Shown here piece by piece: positions 1 through 11,982 of a stretch of 64,000 bases of DNA (within the stretch, counting starts at the first letter, position 1; the number at the start of each line of letters is the position of its first letter). The notes under the pieces were generated by a model. It had not been told where the DNA came from. It ran no database searches and saw only the letters and a list, made by a program, of their open reading frames with translations. Position numbers and translations under genes: made by a program. The DNA is from Pseudorasbora parva (Eukaryota > Chordata > Actinopteri > Cypriniformes > Gobionidae). The stretch covers positions 9,482,827 through 9,546,826 of the forward strand of contig NC_090179.1 in NCBI RefSeq assembly GCF_024679245.1, written 5' to 3'.

Positions 1-3000
1 ATCCACTTCAATGCAGTACAATCCTGTAGGTCGAATGTGTATTCCTGTTAAATGCAATGCATATAATTAACTCGTTGAGCGTTTAAGAGATTCGATCTTT
101 TGCATGCATTGCTTGCATTGCATTGCATACGAAAAAAAACTTGTGCACGGGGGAGATTAGTGCTTTATCATTGCATGGAACTCTTCATGCATTGAAGATA
201 TTAGCGCTTTTGCATTGCATTGCATAAAATAACTCGTTGTGCATTGAAGATAGCGCGTTCGTATTGAATTACATACGAAAAGTTTTGTGCAATGGAGCGA
301 TTCGTGCTTTTGCATTGTATTGAACTCGTCTTGCATTGAAGACATTAGCGCTTTTGCATTGCATTGCATACGAAAAAACTTGTGCACTGAGGTGAATAGT
401 GCTTTTGCATTGCATTATATACAAAAAACTTGCTGTGCATTGAAAAGATAGTGCTTTTGCATTGCATTGCATAAAATAAATCATTGTCCATTGAAAATAG
501 CGCTTTTGCATTGCACTGGGGAGATTAATGCTTTTGCATTGCATTGAACTCTTCATGCATTGAAGATATTAGCGCTTTTGCATTGCATAAAAAACTCGTT
601 GTGCATTGAAGACAGCGCTTTTGCATTGCATACGAAAAAACTTGTGCACTGGGGAGATTAGAGCTTTTGCATTGCATTGAACTCTTCATGCATTGAAGAT
701 AATAGCGCTTTTGCATTGCATTGCATACAAAAAACTTGCTGTGCATTGAATATTTCTTTTGCAATGCATAGCATAAAATAACTCGTTGTGCTTTGAAGAC
801 AGCACTTTTACATTGCATTGCATACGAAAAAAACTCGTGCACTGGGGAGATTAATGTTTTTGCATTGCATTGAACTTGTTTTGCATTGAAGACATTAAGC
901 GCTTTTGCATTGCATTGCATACAAATAACTGTGCATTGGAAGAGATGGTGCTTTTGCAATGCATTGCATATAATAACTCGTTGTGCATTGAAGATAGCGC
1001 TTTTGTATTGAATTACATACGAAAAGTTTTGTGCAATGGAGCGATTCGTGCTTTGGCATTGCATTGAACTCGTCTTGCATTGAAGACATTAGCGCTTTTG
1101 CATTATATACATTATTTTGCATTATATACAAAAAACTTGCTGTGCATTGAAGAGATAGTGCTTTTGCATTGCATTGCATAAAACAACTCGTTGTGCTTTG
1201 AAGACAGCGCTTTTGCATTGCATTACATTGCATACGAAAAAAACTTTTGCACTGGGGAGATTAATGCTTTTGCATTAAACTCGTCATGCATTGACGATAT
1301 TAGCGTTTTGCATTGCATTGCATACGAAAAAAACTTGTGCAATGGAGAGATTCGTGCTTTTGCATTGCATTGAACTCGTCTTGCATTGAAGACATTAAAG
1401 CGCTTTTGCATTGCATTGCATTGAACTCGTCATGCATTGACGATATTAGCGTTTTGCATTGCATTGCATACGAAAAAACTTTTGCACTGAGGAGAATAGG
1501 GCTTTTGCATTGCATTGTATAAAAAAAAACTTGCTGTGCATTGAAAAGATAGTGCTTTTGCATTGCATAAAATAAATCATTGTGCATTGAAGATAGCGCT
1601 TTTGCATTGCACTGGGGAGATTAATGCTTTTGCTTTGCATTGAACTCGTCATGCATTGACAATATTAGCGCTTTTGCATTGCATTGCATACGAAAATCCT
1701 GCACTGAGGAGATTAGTGCTTTTGCATTGCATACGAAAATAAAATATCTCGTGCATTGAAGACAGCGCTTTTGCATTGCATACGAAAAAACTTGTGCACT
1801 GGGGAGATTAGTGCTTTTGCATTGCATTGAACTCTTCATGCATTGAAGATAATAGCGCTTTTGCATTGCATACAAAAAACTTGCTGTGCATTGAATAGTG
1901 CTTTTGCAATGCATTGCATAAAATAACTCGTTGTGCTTTGAAGACAGTGCTTTTGCATTGCATTGCATACGAAAAAAACTTGTGCACTGGGGAGATTAAT
2001 GCTTTTGCATTGCATTGAACTCGTCATGCATTGACGATATTAGCGTTTTGCATTGCATTGCATACGAAAAAACGTGTGCAATGGAAAGATTCGAGATTTT
2101 GCATTGCATTGAACTCGTCTTGCATTGAAGACATTAAGCGCTTTTGCATTGCATTGCATACAAAAAACTTGCTTTGAAGAGATAGTGCTTTTGCAATGCA
2201 CTGTATGAAATAAATCGTTGTGCATTGAAGGTAACGCTATTGCATTGCACTGGGGAGATTAATGCTTTTGCATTGCATTGAACTCGTCATGCATTGACAG
2301 TATTAGCGCTTTTGCATTGCATTGCATTGCATTGCATACAAAAAACTTGCTGTGCGTTGAATAGTGCTTTTGCAATGCATTGCATAAAATAACTCGTTGT
2401 GCTTTGAAGACAGCACTTTTGCATTGCATTGCATACGAAAAAAACTTGTGCACTGGGGAGATTGATGTTTTTGCATTGCATTTAACTCGTCATGCATTGA
2501 CGATATTAGCGTTTTGCATTGCATTGCATACGAAAAAAACTTGTGCAATGGACAGATTCGTTCTTTTGCATTGCATTGAACTTGTCTTGCAGTGAAGACA
2601 TTAAAGCGCTTTTGCATTGCATTGCATACGAAAAAACTTGTGCCTGAGGAGAATAGGGCTTTTGCATTGCATTGTATACAAAAAACTTGCTGTGCATTGA
2701 AGATAGCGCTTTTGCATTGCACTGGGGAGATTAATGCTTTTGCTTTGCATTGAACTCGTAATGCATTGACAATATTAACGCTTTTGCATTGCATTGCATA
2801 CGAAAATCCTGCACTGAGGAGATTAGTGCTTTTGCATTGCATAAAATAACTCGTGCATTGAAGACAGTGCTTTTGCATTGCATACGAAAAAACTTGTGCA
2901 CTGGGGAGATTAGTGCTTTTGCATTGCATTGAACTCTTCATGCATTGAAGATAATAGCGCTTTTGCATTGCATTGCATACAAAAAACTTGCTGTGCATTG

Positions 3001-4880
3001 AATAGTGCTTTTGCAATGCATTGCATAAAATAACTCGTTGTGCTTTGAAGACAGCGCTTTTGCATTGCATTGCATACGAAAAAAACTTGAGCACTGGGGA
3101 GATTAATGCTTTTGCATTGCATTGAACTCGTCATGCATTGACGATATTAGTGTTTTGCATTGCATTGAATACGAAAAAACGTGTGCAATGGAAAGATTCG
3201 AGATTTTGCATTGCATTGAACTCGTCTTGCATTGAAGACATTAAGCGCTTTTGCATTGCATTGCATACAAAAAACTTGCATTGAAGAGATAGTGCTTTTG
3301 CAATGCACCGTATGAAATAAATCGTTGTGCATTGAAGGTAACGCTATTGCATTGCCCTGCATAAAATAAATCATTGTGCATTGAAGATAGCGCTTTTGCA
3401 TTGCACTGGGGAGATTAATGCTTTTGCATTGCATTGAACTCGTCATGCATTGACAATAATTAGCGCTTTTGCATTGCATTGCATACGAAAATCCTGCACT
3501 GAGGACATTAGTGCTTTTGCATTGCATTGCATAAAATAACTTGTGCATTGAAGACAGCGCTTTTGCATTGCATAAAATAACTCGTTTTGCATTAAGTACA
3601 GCTCTTTTGCATTGCATACGAAAAAACTTGTGCACTGGGGAGATTAGTGCTTTTGCATTGCATTGAACTCTTCATGCATTGAAAATATTAGTGCTTTTGC
3701 ACTGCATTGCATACAAAAAACTTGCTGTGCATTGATATATAAAATAAATCGATGTGCATTGAAGATAGCGCTTTTGCATTGCACTGCATATAAGAACTTC
3801 GTTGCACATGGAAGAAAAAAGTGATTTTGCGTTGGATTGCATTGCATATAAGAATTCGCTGTGCAAAGAAAAGATTAGTGCTTTTCATTGCTTTGCATTG
3901 CATAACGAAAAACTTGTGCATTGAAGAGTTTGCATGCATATTTGTGCATTGAATAAATTGGATTTTGCATTGCATTGCATTGTATTGCTTAAAGAACTCG
4001 TTGTGCAGAAAGAGATTAGTGCTTTTGCAATGCAATGCATATTAAAACTCGTTGCGCATTGAAGAAATACGTGCTTTTACATCATAGAAAAAAAGCTCGT
4101 GCAATGACGCGATTAATGATTTTACATCTCATTGCATACGAAAAACTTGTGCAATGAGGAGATTAAAGCTTTTGCATTGAACTCGTCATGCATTGAAGAT
4201 ATTAGCGCTTTTGCATTTCATTGCACATAAGAACTCTTTGTTGCGCATTGAAGAAACAAGTGTTTTTGCACTGCATTGCATAAAGAACTCGTTGTGCATT
4301 AAAAAGATGCGAAAAGGTAATTTCCATAACGAAAAACTCGTGCATTGAAGATTTTGCATGCATGCATACAAAAACTATTTGTGCATTGAATAAATTTGCT
4401 TTTGTATTGCATTGCATAAAAAACTCGTTGTGCAGAAAGAGATTAGTGCTTTTGCATTGCATTGCATATAAGATCTTACTGTGCATTAAATAAATAAGTG
4501 CATTGTTAGAGAGTTGTGCATTGAATATATTTTGCATCGTCATGCTAAACTCGTCATGCATTGAAGATATTAGCTCTATTGCATTGCATATAAGAATTCA
4601 GGGTGCAATGAAAAGATTAGTGCTTTTGCATTCCATACGAAAAAACTCGTGCATTGAAGATTTTGCATTGCATTGCACATAAGAACTCGCGCAATGAATA
4701 TATTAGCGCTTAGCATTGCATAGAATTCGTGCATTGAACATGGTTATTCTCTGTGCAATGACGAGTTTAGTGCGTTTGCATTGCATTGACTCTTTTTTAC
4801 ATTGAAGAGTTTAAATGGTTTTCAATACAAGAACTCGTGCTGCATTAAATAGATAAGTGCTTTGAACTTAGTATTGTTTA
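1..4880 (+). repeat. GCATT-rich satellite block, unit 1
   Basis: A tandem array of short degenerate monomers of 44-52 bp. Each opens with one to three copies of the pentamer GCATT and closes with a variant of TTAGCGCTTTT. Four subtypes recur in order: a (TACGAAAAAACTTGTGCACTGGGG), b (GAACTCGTCATGCATTGACG), c (ACAAAAAACTTGCTGTGCAT) and d (AAAATAACTCGTTGTGC); the quoted strings are trimmed diagnostic parts. One a-b-c-d set is about 190-200 bp, clear for example at 2905-3095. Monomers are most regular from about 100 to 3700 and more diverged from 3700 to 4880, as expected at an array edge. The long open frames through it are repeat by-products, not genes. Confidence 0.9.
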
Positions 4881-4895
4881 GATTTTACCACTAAT

Positions 4896-4985
4896 CTGGT
4901 TAAATGATAAATGGAGTTTTCCCATTCAAGTACTAACCAGTAGTCCCTGAGACCCTGCTGAACTACATGGAATCAATGAGCTGGA
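4896..4985 (-). pseudogene. 5S rRNA-derived fragment, unit 1
   Basis: On the minus strand this tract matches the middle and 3' half of vertebrate 5S rRNA. CTGGTTAGTACTTG is present exactly and is followed by ATGGGA; upstream sits AGCAGGGTC, and before that a weaker match to the GATCTCG region. The CTGG...CCAG pairing of the 5S 3' hairpin arm is also kept (4896-4899 with the complement near 4937-4940). There is a short insertion between AGCAGGGTC and CTGGTTAG, and the 5S 5' end is missing, so this is not a functional 5S gene. It could be a processed 5S pseudogene or the head of a 5S-derived SINE; I cannot tell which. It sits exactly between the two satellite types. Confidence 0.72.
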
Positions 4986-7900
4986 CTTATCGATAAATAT
5001 TAAAAGATTCATACTGATGTTTCATTAATTATTTAAGGAAGATCTGTTGAACTTATTTTTGGCCAAATAGTCTTTGAACTTGAATATTCTACACAGACTT
5101 TATGACTTTCTGTTGTTTCTTCAGTATATCAAGGATGAGATTTTTTTTGACAAAAAAAAAAAATCTGACCCGAGATTCAATGAACTTGAACTTTCTATGC
5201 ATATAAATAGATTCCTTCTGATGTTTTATTAGTTCTTCAATGATGACCATTTGAACGTATTTTTTGCCAGATTTTTTGAACTTGAACCTTCTTTAAAGAC
5301 TTCTGACATTCTGTTGTTCCTTCAGTAGATCAAGGATGAGAATTTTTTGACAAAAAAATTCTGCCCCTGGATCCCATGAACTTGAACTTTCTATGCATAT
5401 AAATAGATTCCTTCTGATGCAGTGGTTCAAGGATGACCTTTTGAACTTATTTTTGCCCAAATACTCTTTGAACTTGAACATTCTATAAAGACTTTATGGC
5501 TACCTGTGGTTCTACCTATGGCTACCTGTGGTTCAAAGACTAACTGTGGTTTCATCAGTAGGTCAAGGAAGACATTTTTTGACAAAAAAAAAAACTCACC
5601 CTAGATTCCATGAACTTGAACTTTCTATACTTATAAATAGATTACTTCTGATGTTTTAATAGCTCTTCAAGGATGACCCTTTGAACTTATTTGTGCCCAA
5701 AATAGTCTTTGAACTTGAATATTCTACACAGACTTTAGACTACCTGTGGTTTCATCAGTTGGTCAAGGAAGACATTTTTTGGCTAAAATAAAATAAAAAA
5801 ATTCTCACCCTAGATTCCATGAACTTGAACTTTCTATGCATATAAATAGATTTATTCTGATGTTTTATTAGTTCTTCAAGGATGACCTTTTGAACTTATT
5901 TTTGGCAAGATTCTTTGAACTTGAACCTTCTTTAAAGACTTCTGACAGTCTGTTGTTTCTTCAGTAGATCAAGGTTGAGATTTTTTTGACAAAAAAAAAA
6001 AAAGATTCTGACCCTGGATCCCATGAACTTGAACTTTCTACACATATAAATAGATTACTTCTGGTGCAGTGGTTCAAGGATGACCTTTTGAACTTATTTG
6101 TGCCCAAATACTCTTTGAACTTGAACATTCTATAAAGACTTTATGACTACCTGTGGTTTCATCAGTAGGTCAAGGAAGATATTTTTTGAAAAAAATAAAT
6201 AAATAAATCTCACCCTAGATTCCATGAACTTGAACTTTCTATGCATATAAATAGATTCCTTCTGATGCAGTGGTACAGGGATGATCTATTGAACCTATTT
6301 GTGGCCAAATAGTCTTTGAACTTGAACATTTCACACAGACTTTATGACTTTTTGTTGTTTCTTCAGTATATCAAGGATGAGATTTTTTTAACAAAAAATA
6401 AAAAATCTGACCCGAGATTCCATGAACTTGAACTTTCTATGCATATAAATAGAGTCCTTCTGATGTTTTATTAGTTCTTCAATGATGACCATGTGAACTT
6501 ATTTTTGGCCAGATTCTTTGAACTTGAACCTTCTTTAAAGACTTCTGACATTCTGTTGTTTCTTCAGTAGATCAAGGATGAGAATTTTTTGACAAAAAAA
6601 AATCTGACCCTGGATCCCATGAACTTGAACTTTCTATGCATATAAATTGATTCCTTCTGATGCAGTGGTTCAAGGATGACCTTTTGAACTTATTTGTGCC
6701 CAAATACTCTTTGAACTTGAACATTCTATAAAGACTTTATGACTACCTGTGGTTTCATCAGTAGGTCAAGGAAGACATTTTTTGACAAAAAAAAAAAAAA
6801 AAATCTCACCCTAGATTCCATGAACTTGAACTTTCTATGCATACAGATTCCTTCTGATGTTTTATTAGTTCTTCAAGGATGACCATTTGAACTTATTTTT
6901 GGCCAGATTCGTTGCACTTGAACCTTGTTTAAAGATTTCTGACATTCTGTTGTTTCTTCAGTAGATCAAGGATGAGATTTTTTTGACCAAAAAAAAAATA
7001 TTCTGACCCTGGATCCCATGAACTTGAACTTTCTATGCATATAAATAGATTACTTCTGATGCAGTGGTTCAAGGATGACCTTCTGAACTTATCTGTGCCC
7101 AAATACTCTTTGAACTTGAACATTCTACACAGACTTTATGACTACCTGTTGTTTCATCAGTAGGTCAAGGAAGACATTTTTTGGCAAAAAAATAAATAAA
7201 TAAATCTCACCCTAGATTCCATGAACTTGAACTTTCTATGCATATAAATAGATTACTTCTGGTGCAGTGGTTCAAGGATAACCTTTTGAACTTATTTGTG
7301 CCAAAATACTCTTTGAACTTGAACATTCTATAAAGACTTTATGACTACCTGTGGTTTCATCAGTAGGTCAAGGAAGACATTTTTTGACAAAAAAAAATAA
7401 ATCTGACCCTGGATCCCATGAATTTGAACTTTCTATGCATATAAATAGATTCATTCTGATGCATTGGTTCAGGGATGACCTATTGAACCTATTTGTGGCC
7501 AAATAGTCTTTGAACTTGAACATTATACACAGACTTTATGACTTTCTGTTGTTTCTTCAGTATATCAAGGATGAGATTTTTTTGACAAAAAAAAAAAAAG
7601 ATTCTGACCCTGGATCCCATGAACTTGAAATTTCTATGCATATAAAAAGATTCCTTCTAATGCAGTGGTTCAAGGATGACCTTTTGAACTTATTTGTGCC
7701 CAAATACTCTTTAAACTTGAACATTATAAAGACTTTATGACTACCTGTTGTTTCATCAGTAGGTCAAGGAAGATATTTTTTTGAAAATAAATAAATAAAT
7801 AAATCTCACCCTAGATTCCTTGAACTTGAACTTTCTTTGCATATAAATTGATTCCTTCTGATGCAGTGGTACAGGGATGATCTATTGAACCTATTTGTGG

Positions 7901-10900
7901 CCAAATAGTCTTTGAACTTGAACATTCCACACAGACTTTATGACTTTCTGTTTTTTCTTCAGTATATCAAGGATGAGATTTTTTTAACAAAAAAAAAAAA
8001 AAAAATCTCACCCTAGATTCCATGAACTTGAACTTTCTATGCATATAAATAGATTCCTTCTGATGTTTTATTAGTTCTTCAATGATGACCATTTTAACTT
8101 ATTTTTGGCCAGATTCTTTGAACTTGAACCTTCTTTAAAGACTTCTGACATTCTGTTGTTTCTTCAGTAGATCAAGGATGATAATTTTTTAACAAAAAAA
8201 AAAATCTGACCCTGGATCCCATGAACTTGCCCTTTCTATGCATATAAATAGATTACTTCTGATGCAGTGGTTCAAGGATGACCTTTTGAACTTATCTGTG
8301 CCCAAATACTCTTTGAACTTGAACATTCTACACAGACTTTATGACTACCTGTTGTTTCATCAGTAGGTCAAGGAAGACATTTTTTGGCAAAAAAAAAAAA
8401 TCTGACCCTGGATCCCATGAATTTGAACTTTCTATGCATATAAATTGATTCATTCTGATGCATTGGTTCAGGGAAGACCTATTGAACCTATTTGTGGCCA
8501 AATAGTCTTTTAACTTGAACATTATACACAGACTTTATGACTTTTTGTTGTTTCTACAGTATTTCAAGGATGATATTTTTTTAACAAAAAACAAACAATC
8601 TGACCTGAGATTCCATGAACTTGAACTTTCTATGCATATAAATAGATTCCTTCTGATGTTTTATTAGTTCTTCAATGATGACCATGTGAACTTATTTTTG
8701 GCCAGATTCTTTGAACTTGAACCTTCTTTAAAGACTTCTGACATTCTGTTGTTTCTTCAGTAGATCAAGGATGAGAATTTTTTGACAAAAAAAAATCTGA
8801 CCCTGGATCCCATGAACTTGAACTTTCTATGCATATAAATTGATTCCTTCTGATGCAGTGGTTCAAGGATGACCTTTTGAACTTATTTGTGCCCAAATAC
8901 TCTTTGAACTTGAACATTCTATAAAGACTTTATGACTACCTGTGGTTTCATCAGTAGGTCAAGGAAGACATTTTTTGACAAAAAAAAAAAAAATCTCACC
9001 CTAGATTCCATGAACTTGAACTTTCTATGCATACAGACTCCTTATGATGTTTTATTAGTTCTTCAAGGATGACCATTTTAACTTATTTTTGGACAGATTC
9101 GTTGAACTTGAACCTTGTTTAAAGACTTCTGACATTCTGTTGTTTCTTCAGTAGATCAAGGATGAGATTTTTTTGACCAAAAATAAAAGATTCTGACCCT
9201 GGATCCCATGAACTTGAACTTTCTATGCATATAAATAGATTACTTCTGATGCAGTGGTTCAAGGATGACCTTCTGAACTTATCTGTGCCCAAATACTCTT
9301 TGAACTTGAACATTCTACACAGACTTTATGACTACCTGTTGTTTCATCAGTAGGTCAAGGAAGACATTTTTTGGTAAAAAAATAAATAAATAAATCTCAC
9401 CCTAGATTCCATGAACTTGAACTTTCTATGCATATAAATAGATTACTTCTGGTGCAGTGGTTCAAGGATAACCTTTTGAACTTATTTGTGCCCAAATACT
9501 CTTTGAACTTGAACATTCTATAAAGACTTTATGACTACCTGTGGTTTCATCAGTAGGTCAAGGAAGACATTTTTTGACAAAAAATAAATAAATCTGACCC
9601 TGGATCCCATGAATTTGAACTTTCTATGCATATAAATAGATTCATTCTGATGCATTGGTTCAGGGATGACCTATTGAACCTATTTGTGGCCAAATAGTCT
9701 TTGAACTTGAACATTATACACAGACTTTATGACTTTCTGTTGTTTCTTCAGTATATCAAGGATGAGATTTTTTTGACAAAAAAAAAAGATTCTGACCCTG
9801 GATCCCATGAACTTGAAATTTCTATGCATATAAAAAGATTTCTTCTAATGCAGTGGTTCAAGGATGACCTTTTGAACTTATCTGTGCTCAAATACTCTTT
9901 GAACTTGAACATTCTACACAGACTTTATGACTACCTGTTGTTTCATCAGTAGGTCAAGGAAGACATTTTTTGGCAAAAAAAAAAAAAATGTGACCCTGGA
10001 TCCCATGAATTTGAACTTTCTATGCATATAAATAGATTCATTCTGATGCATTGGTTCAGGGAAGACCTATTGAACCTATTTGTGGCCAAATAGTCTTTTA
10101 ACATGAACATTATACACAGACTTTATGACTTTTTGTTGTTTCTACAGTATATCAAGGATGAGATTTTTTTGAGAAAAAAAAAAAACTCACCCTAGATTCC
10201 ATGAACTTGAACTTTATATGCATATAAATAGATTTATTCTGATGTTTTATTAGTTCTTCAAGGATGACCTTTTGAACTTATTTTTGGCAAGATTCTTTGA
10301 ACTTGAACCTTCTTTAAAGACTTCTGACAGTCTGTTGTTTCTTCAGTAGATCAAGGTTGAGATTTTTTTGACAAAAAAAAAAAAAGATTCTGACCCTGGA
10401 TCCTATGAACTTTAACTTTCTACACATATAAATAGATTACTTCTGGTGCAGTGGTTCAAGGATGACCTTTTGAACTTATTTGTGCCCAAATACTCTTTGA
10501 ACTTTAACATTCTATAAAGACTTATGACTACCTGTGGTTTCATCAGTAGGTCAAGGAAGACATTTTTTGACAAAAAAAAAAAAAAATCTCACCCTAGATT
10601 CCGTGAACTTGAACTTTCTATGCATATAGATTCCTACTGATGTTTTATTAGTTCTTCAAGGATGACCATTTAAACTTATTTTTTGCCAGATTCTTTGAAC
10701 TTGAACCTTGTTTAAAGATTTCTGACATTCTGTTGTTTCTTCAGTAGATCAAGGATGAGATTTTTTTGACCAAAAAAAAAAGATTCTAACCCTGGATCCC
10801 ATGAACTTGAACTTTCTATGCATATAAATAGATTACTTCTGATGCAGTGGTTCAAGGATGACCTTTTGAACTTATCTGTGCCCAAATACTCTTTGAACTT

Positions 10901-11717
10901 GAACATTCTACACAGACTTTATGACTTCCTGTTTTCATCAGTAGGTCAAGGAAGACATTTTTTTGCAAAAAAAATAATAATCTCACCCTAGATTCCATGA
11001 ACTTGAACGTTCTATGCATATATGCAGATTACTTCTGGTGCAGTGGTTCAAGGACGACCTTTTGAAACTATTTGTGCCCAAATACTCTTTGAACTTGAAC
11101 ATTCTATAAAGACTTTATGACTACCTGTGGTTTCATCAGTAGGTCAAGGAAGACATTTTTTGACAAAAAAAAAAAATCTGACCCTGGATCCCATGAATTT
11201 GAACTTTCTATGCATATAAATAGATTAATTCTGATGCATTGGTTCAGGGATGACCTATTGAACCTATTTGTGGCCAAATAGTCTTTGAACTTGAACATTA
11301 TACACAGACTTTATGACTTTTTGTTGTTTCTTCAGTATATCAAGGATGAGGTTTTTTTTGACAAAAAAAAGATTCTGACCCTGGATCCCATGAACTTGAA
11401 ATTTCTATGCATATAAAAAGATTCCTTCTAATGCAGTGGTTCAAGGATGACCTTTTGAACTTATTCGTGCCCAAATACTCTTTAAACTTGAACATTCTAT
11501 AAAGACTTTATGACTACCTGTGGTTTCATCAGTAGGTCAAGGAAGACATTTTTTGACAAAAAAAAAAATCTGACCCTGGATCCCATGAATTTGAACTTTC
11601 TATGCATATAAATAGATTCCTCCTGATGCAGTGGTACAGGAATGATCTTTTGAACCTATTTGTGGCCAAATAGTCTTTGAACTTGAACATTCCACACAGA
11701 CTTTATGACTTTCTGTT
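4986..11717 (+). repeat. ~200-bp satellite array, left arm of unit 1
   Basis: About 34 tandem monomers of roughly 195-200 bp. Each carries two TGAACTTGAAC motifs about 90 and 110 bp apart, a T6-8/GAC/A7-20 foldback, the sequence GACCCTGGATCCCATGAA or a variant, TATGCATATAAATAG, and TGACCTTTTGAACTTA. Three subtypes alternate: one with CATTCTATAAAG plus TACCTGTGGTTTCATCAG, one with CATTATACACAG or CATTCCACACAG plus TTTCTGTTGTTTCTTCAG, and one with CCTTCTTTAAAG plus ATTAGTTCTTCAATGATGACC. In some monomers the A tract is replaced by (TAAA)n. The first monomer (4986-5060) is the most diverged. There is no gene in this stretch. I do not recognise the satellite by name. Confidence 0.92.
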
Positions 11718-11737
11718 GTTCCCTTTATCGAGGGAAC
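11718..11737. other. Left terminal palindrome of DIRS copy 1
   Basis: The first 20 bp form an inverted repeat, GTTCCC and GGGAAC around an 8-bp centre. Similar palindromes lie at the right end. Their position at the recombining tips suggests recombinase binding or strand-exchange sites, which is inference from position only. Confidence 0.6.
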
Positions 11738-11740
11738 TCG

Positions 11741-11900
11741 CACTGCGTCATCATAGATGACACATCGGGGAACGCCCACGGCGTGACGCTGCTGAGTTCA
11801 TATCAAAAAAGTCCAATCTTGATTGGTGTTGCGTGAAGACGTAACGAGTGACGGCATACCCGGAGGTATAAAGGGACGCCGGCACAAGCAAACGCAGCTT
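11741..11900 (+). repeat. DIRS copy 1 left inverted terminal repeat
   Basis: These 160 bp are the reverse complement of 16840-16999 with only scattered differences. They begin CACTGCGTCATC and end ACGCAGCTT. The 23 bp outside them (11718-11740) are unique to the left end and are matched only by the internal complementary region, as expected for a DIRS element. Confidence 0.93.
11813..11873 (+). promoter_or_regulatory. Putative DIRS copy 1 promoter (CCAAT pair and TATA box)
   Basis: CCAATCTTGATTGG (11813-11826) contains CCAAT boxes on both strands. TATAAAG follows at 11867-11873, about 40 bp downstream, and the Gag start codon is at 11983. This spacing fits an RNA polymerase II core promoter inside the left terminal repeat. 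The identical promoter in the right terminal repeat faces the opposite way. Confidence 0.55.
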
Positions 11901-11982
11901 CCTGCTTTCAGCGGTCGCGCTCTGTGTTCTGTCTGTCTATTTGGTGTTGTTTGTCCCGTAGGGCTTATTATATCAGTAGAGA

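Noticed and set aside
2303..3094. Long minus-strand open frames in the GCATT block (up to 263 codons, repeats of MQCNAKAL-like text)
   Set aside because: They are read from short tandem repeats whose monomer length is not a multiple of three, so the same words appear in several overlapping frames. Composition is low-complexity, and there is no domain or start context.
4931..4955. Match of TCCCTGAGACCCT to the 5' end of miR-125/lin-4
   Set aside because: Only 13-15 bases match and there is no complementary arm within 100 bp either side to form a precursor hairpin. Part of the match comes from the 5S-derived GACCCTGCT, so I treat it as chance.
5420..11690. GGTTCAAGGAT in each monomer as a tRNA-type B box
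   Set aside because: The last bases differ from the B-box consensus, and no A box or cloverleaf lies upstream at the right distance.
5000..11700. CRISPR array or bacterial repeat system
   Set aside because: The repeats are ~200 bp and diverge along their whole length with no unique spacers, and a eukaryotic retrotransposon is embedded. A CRISPR reading does not fit.
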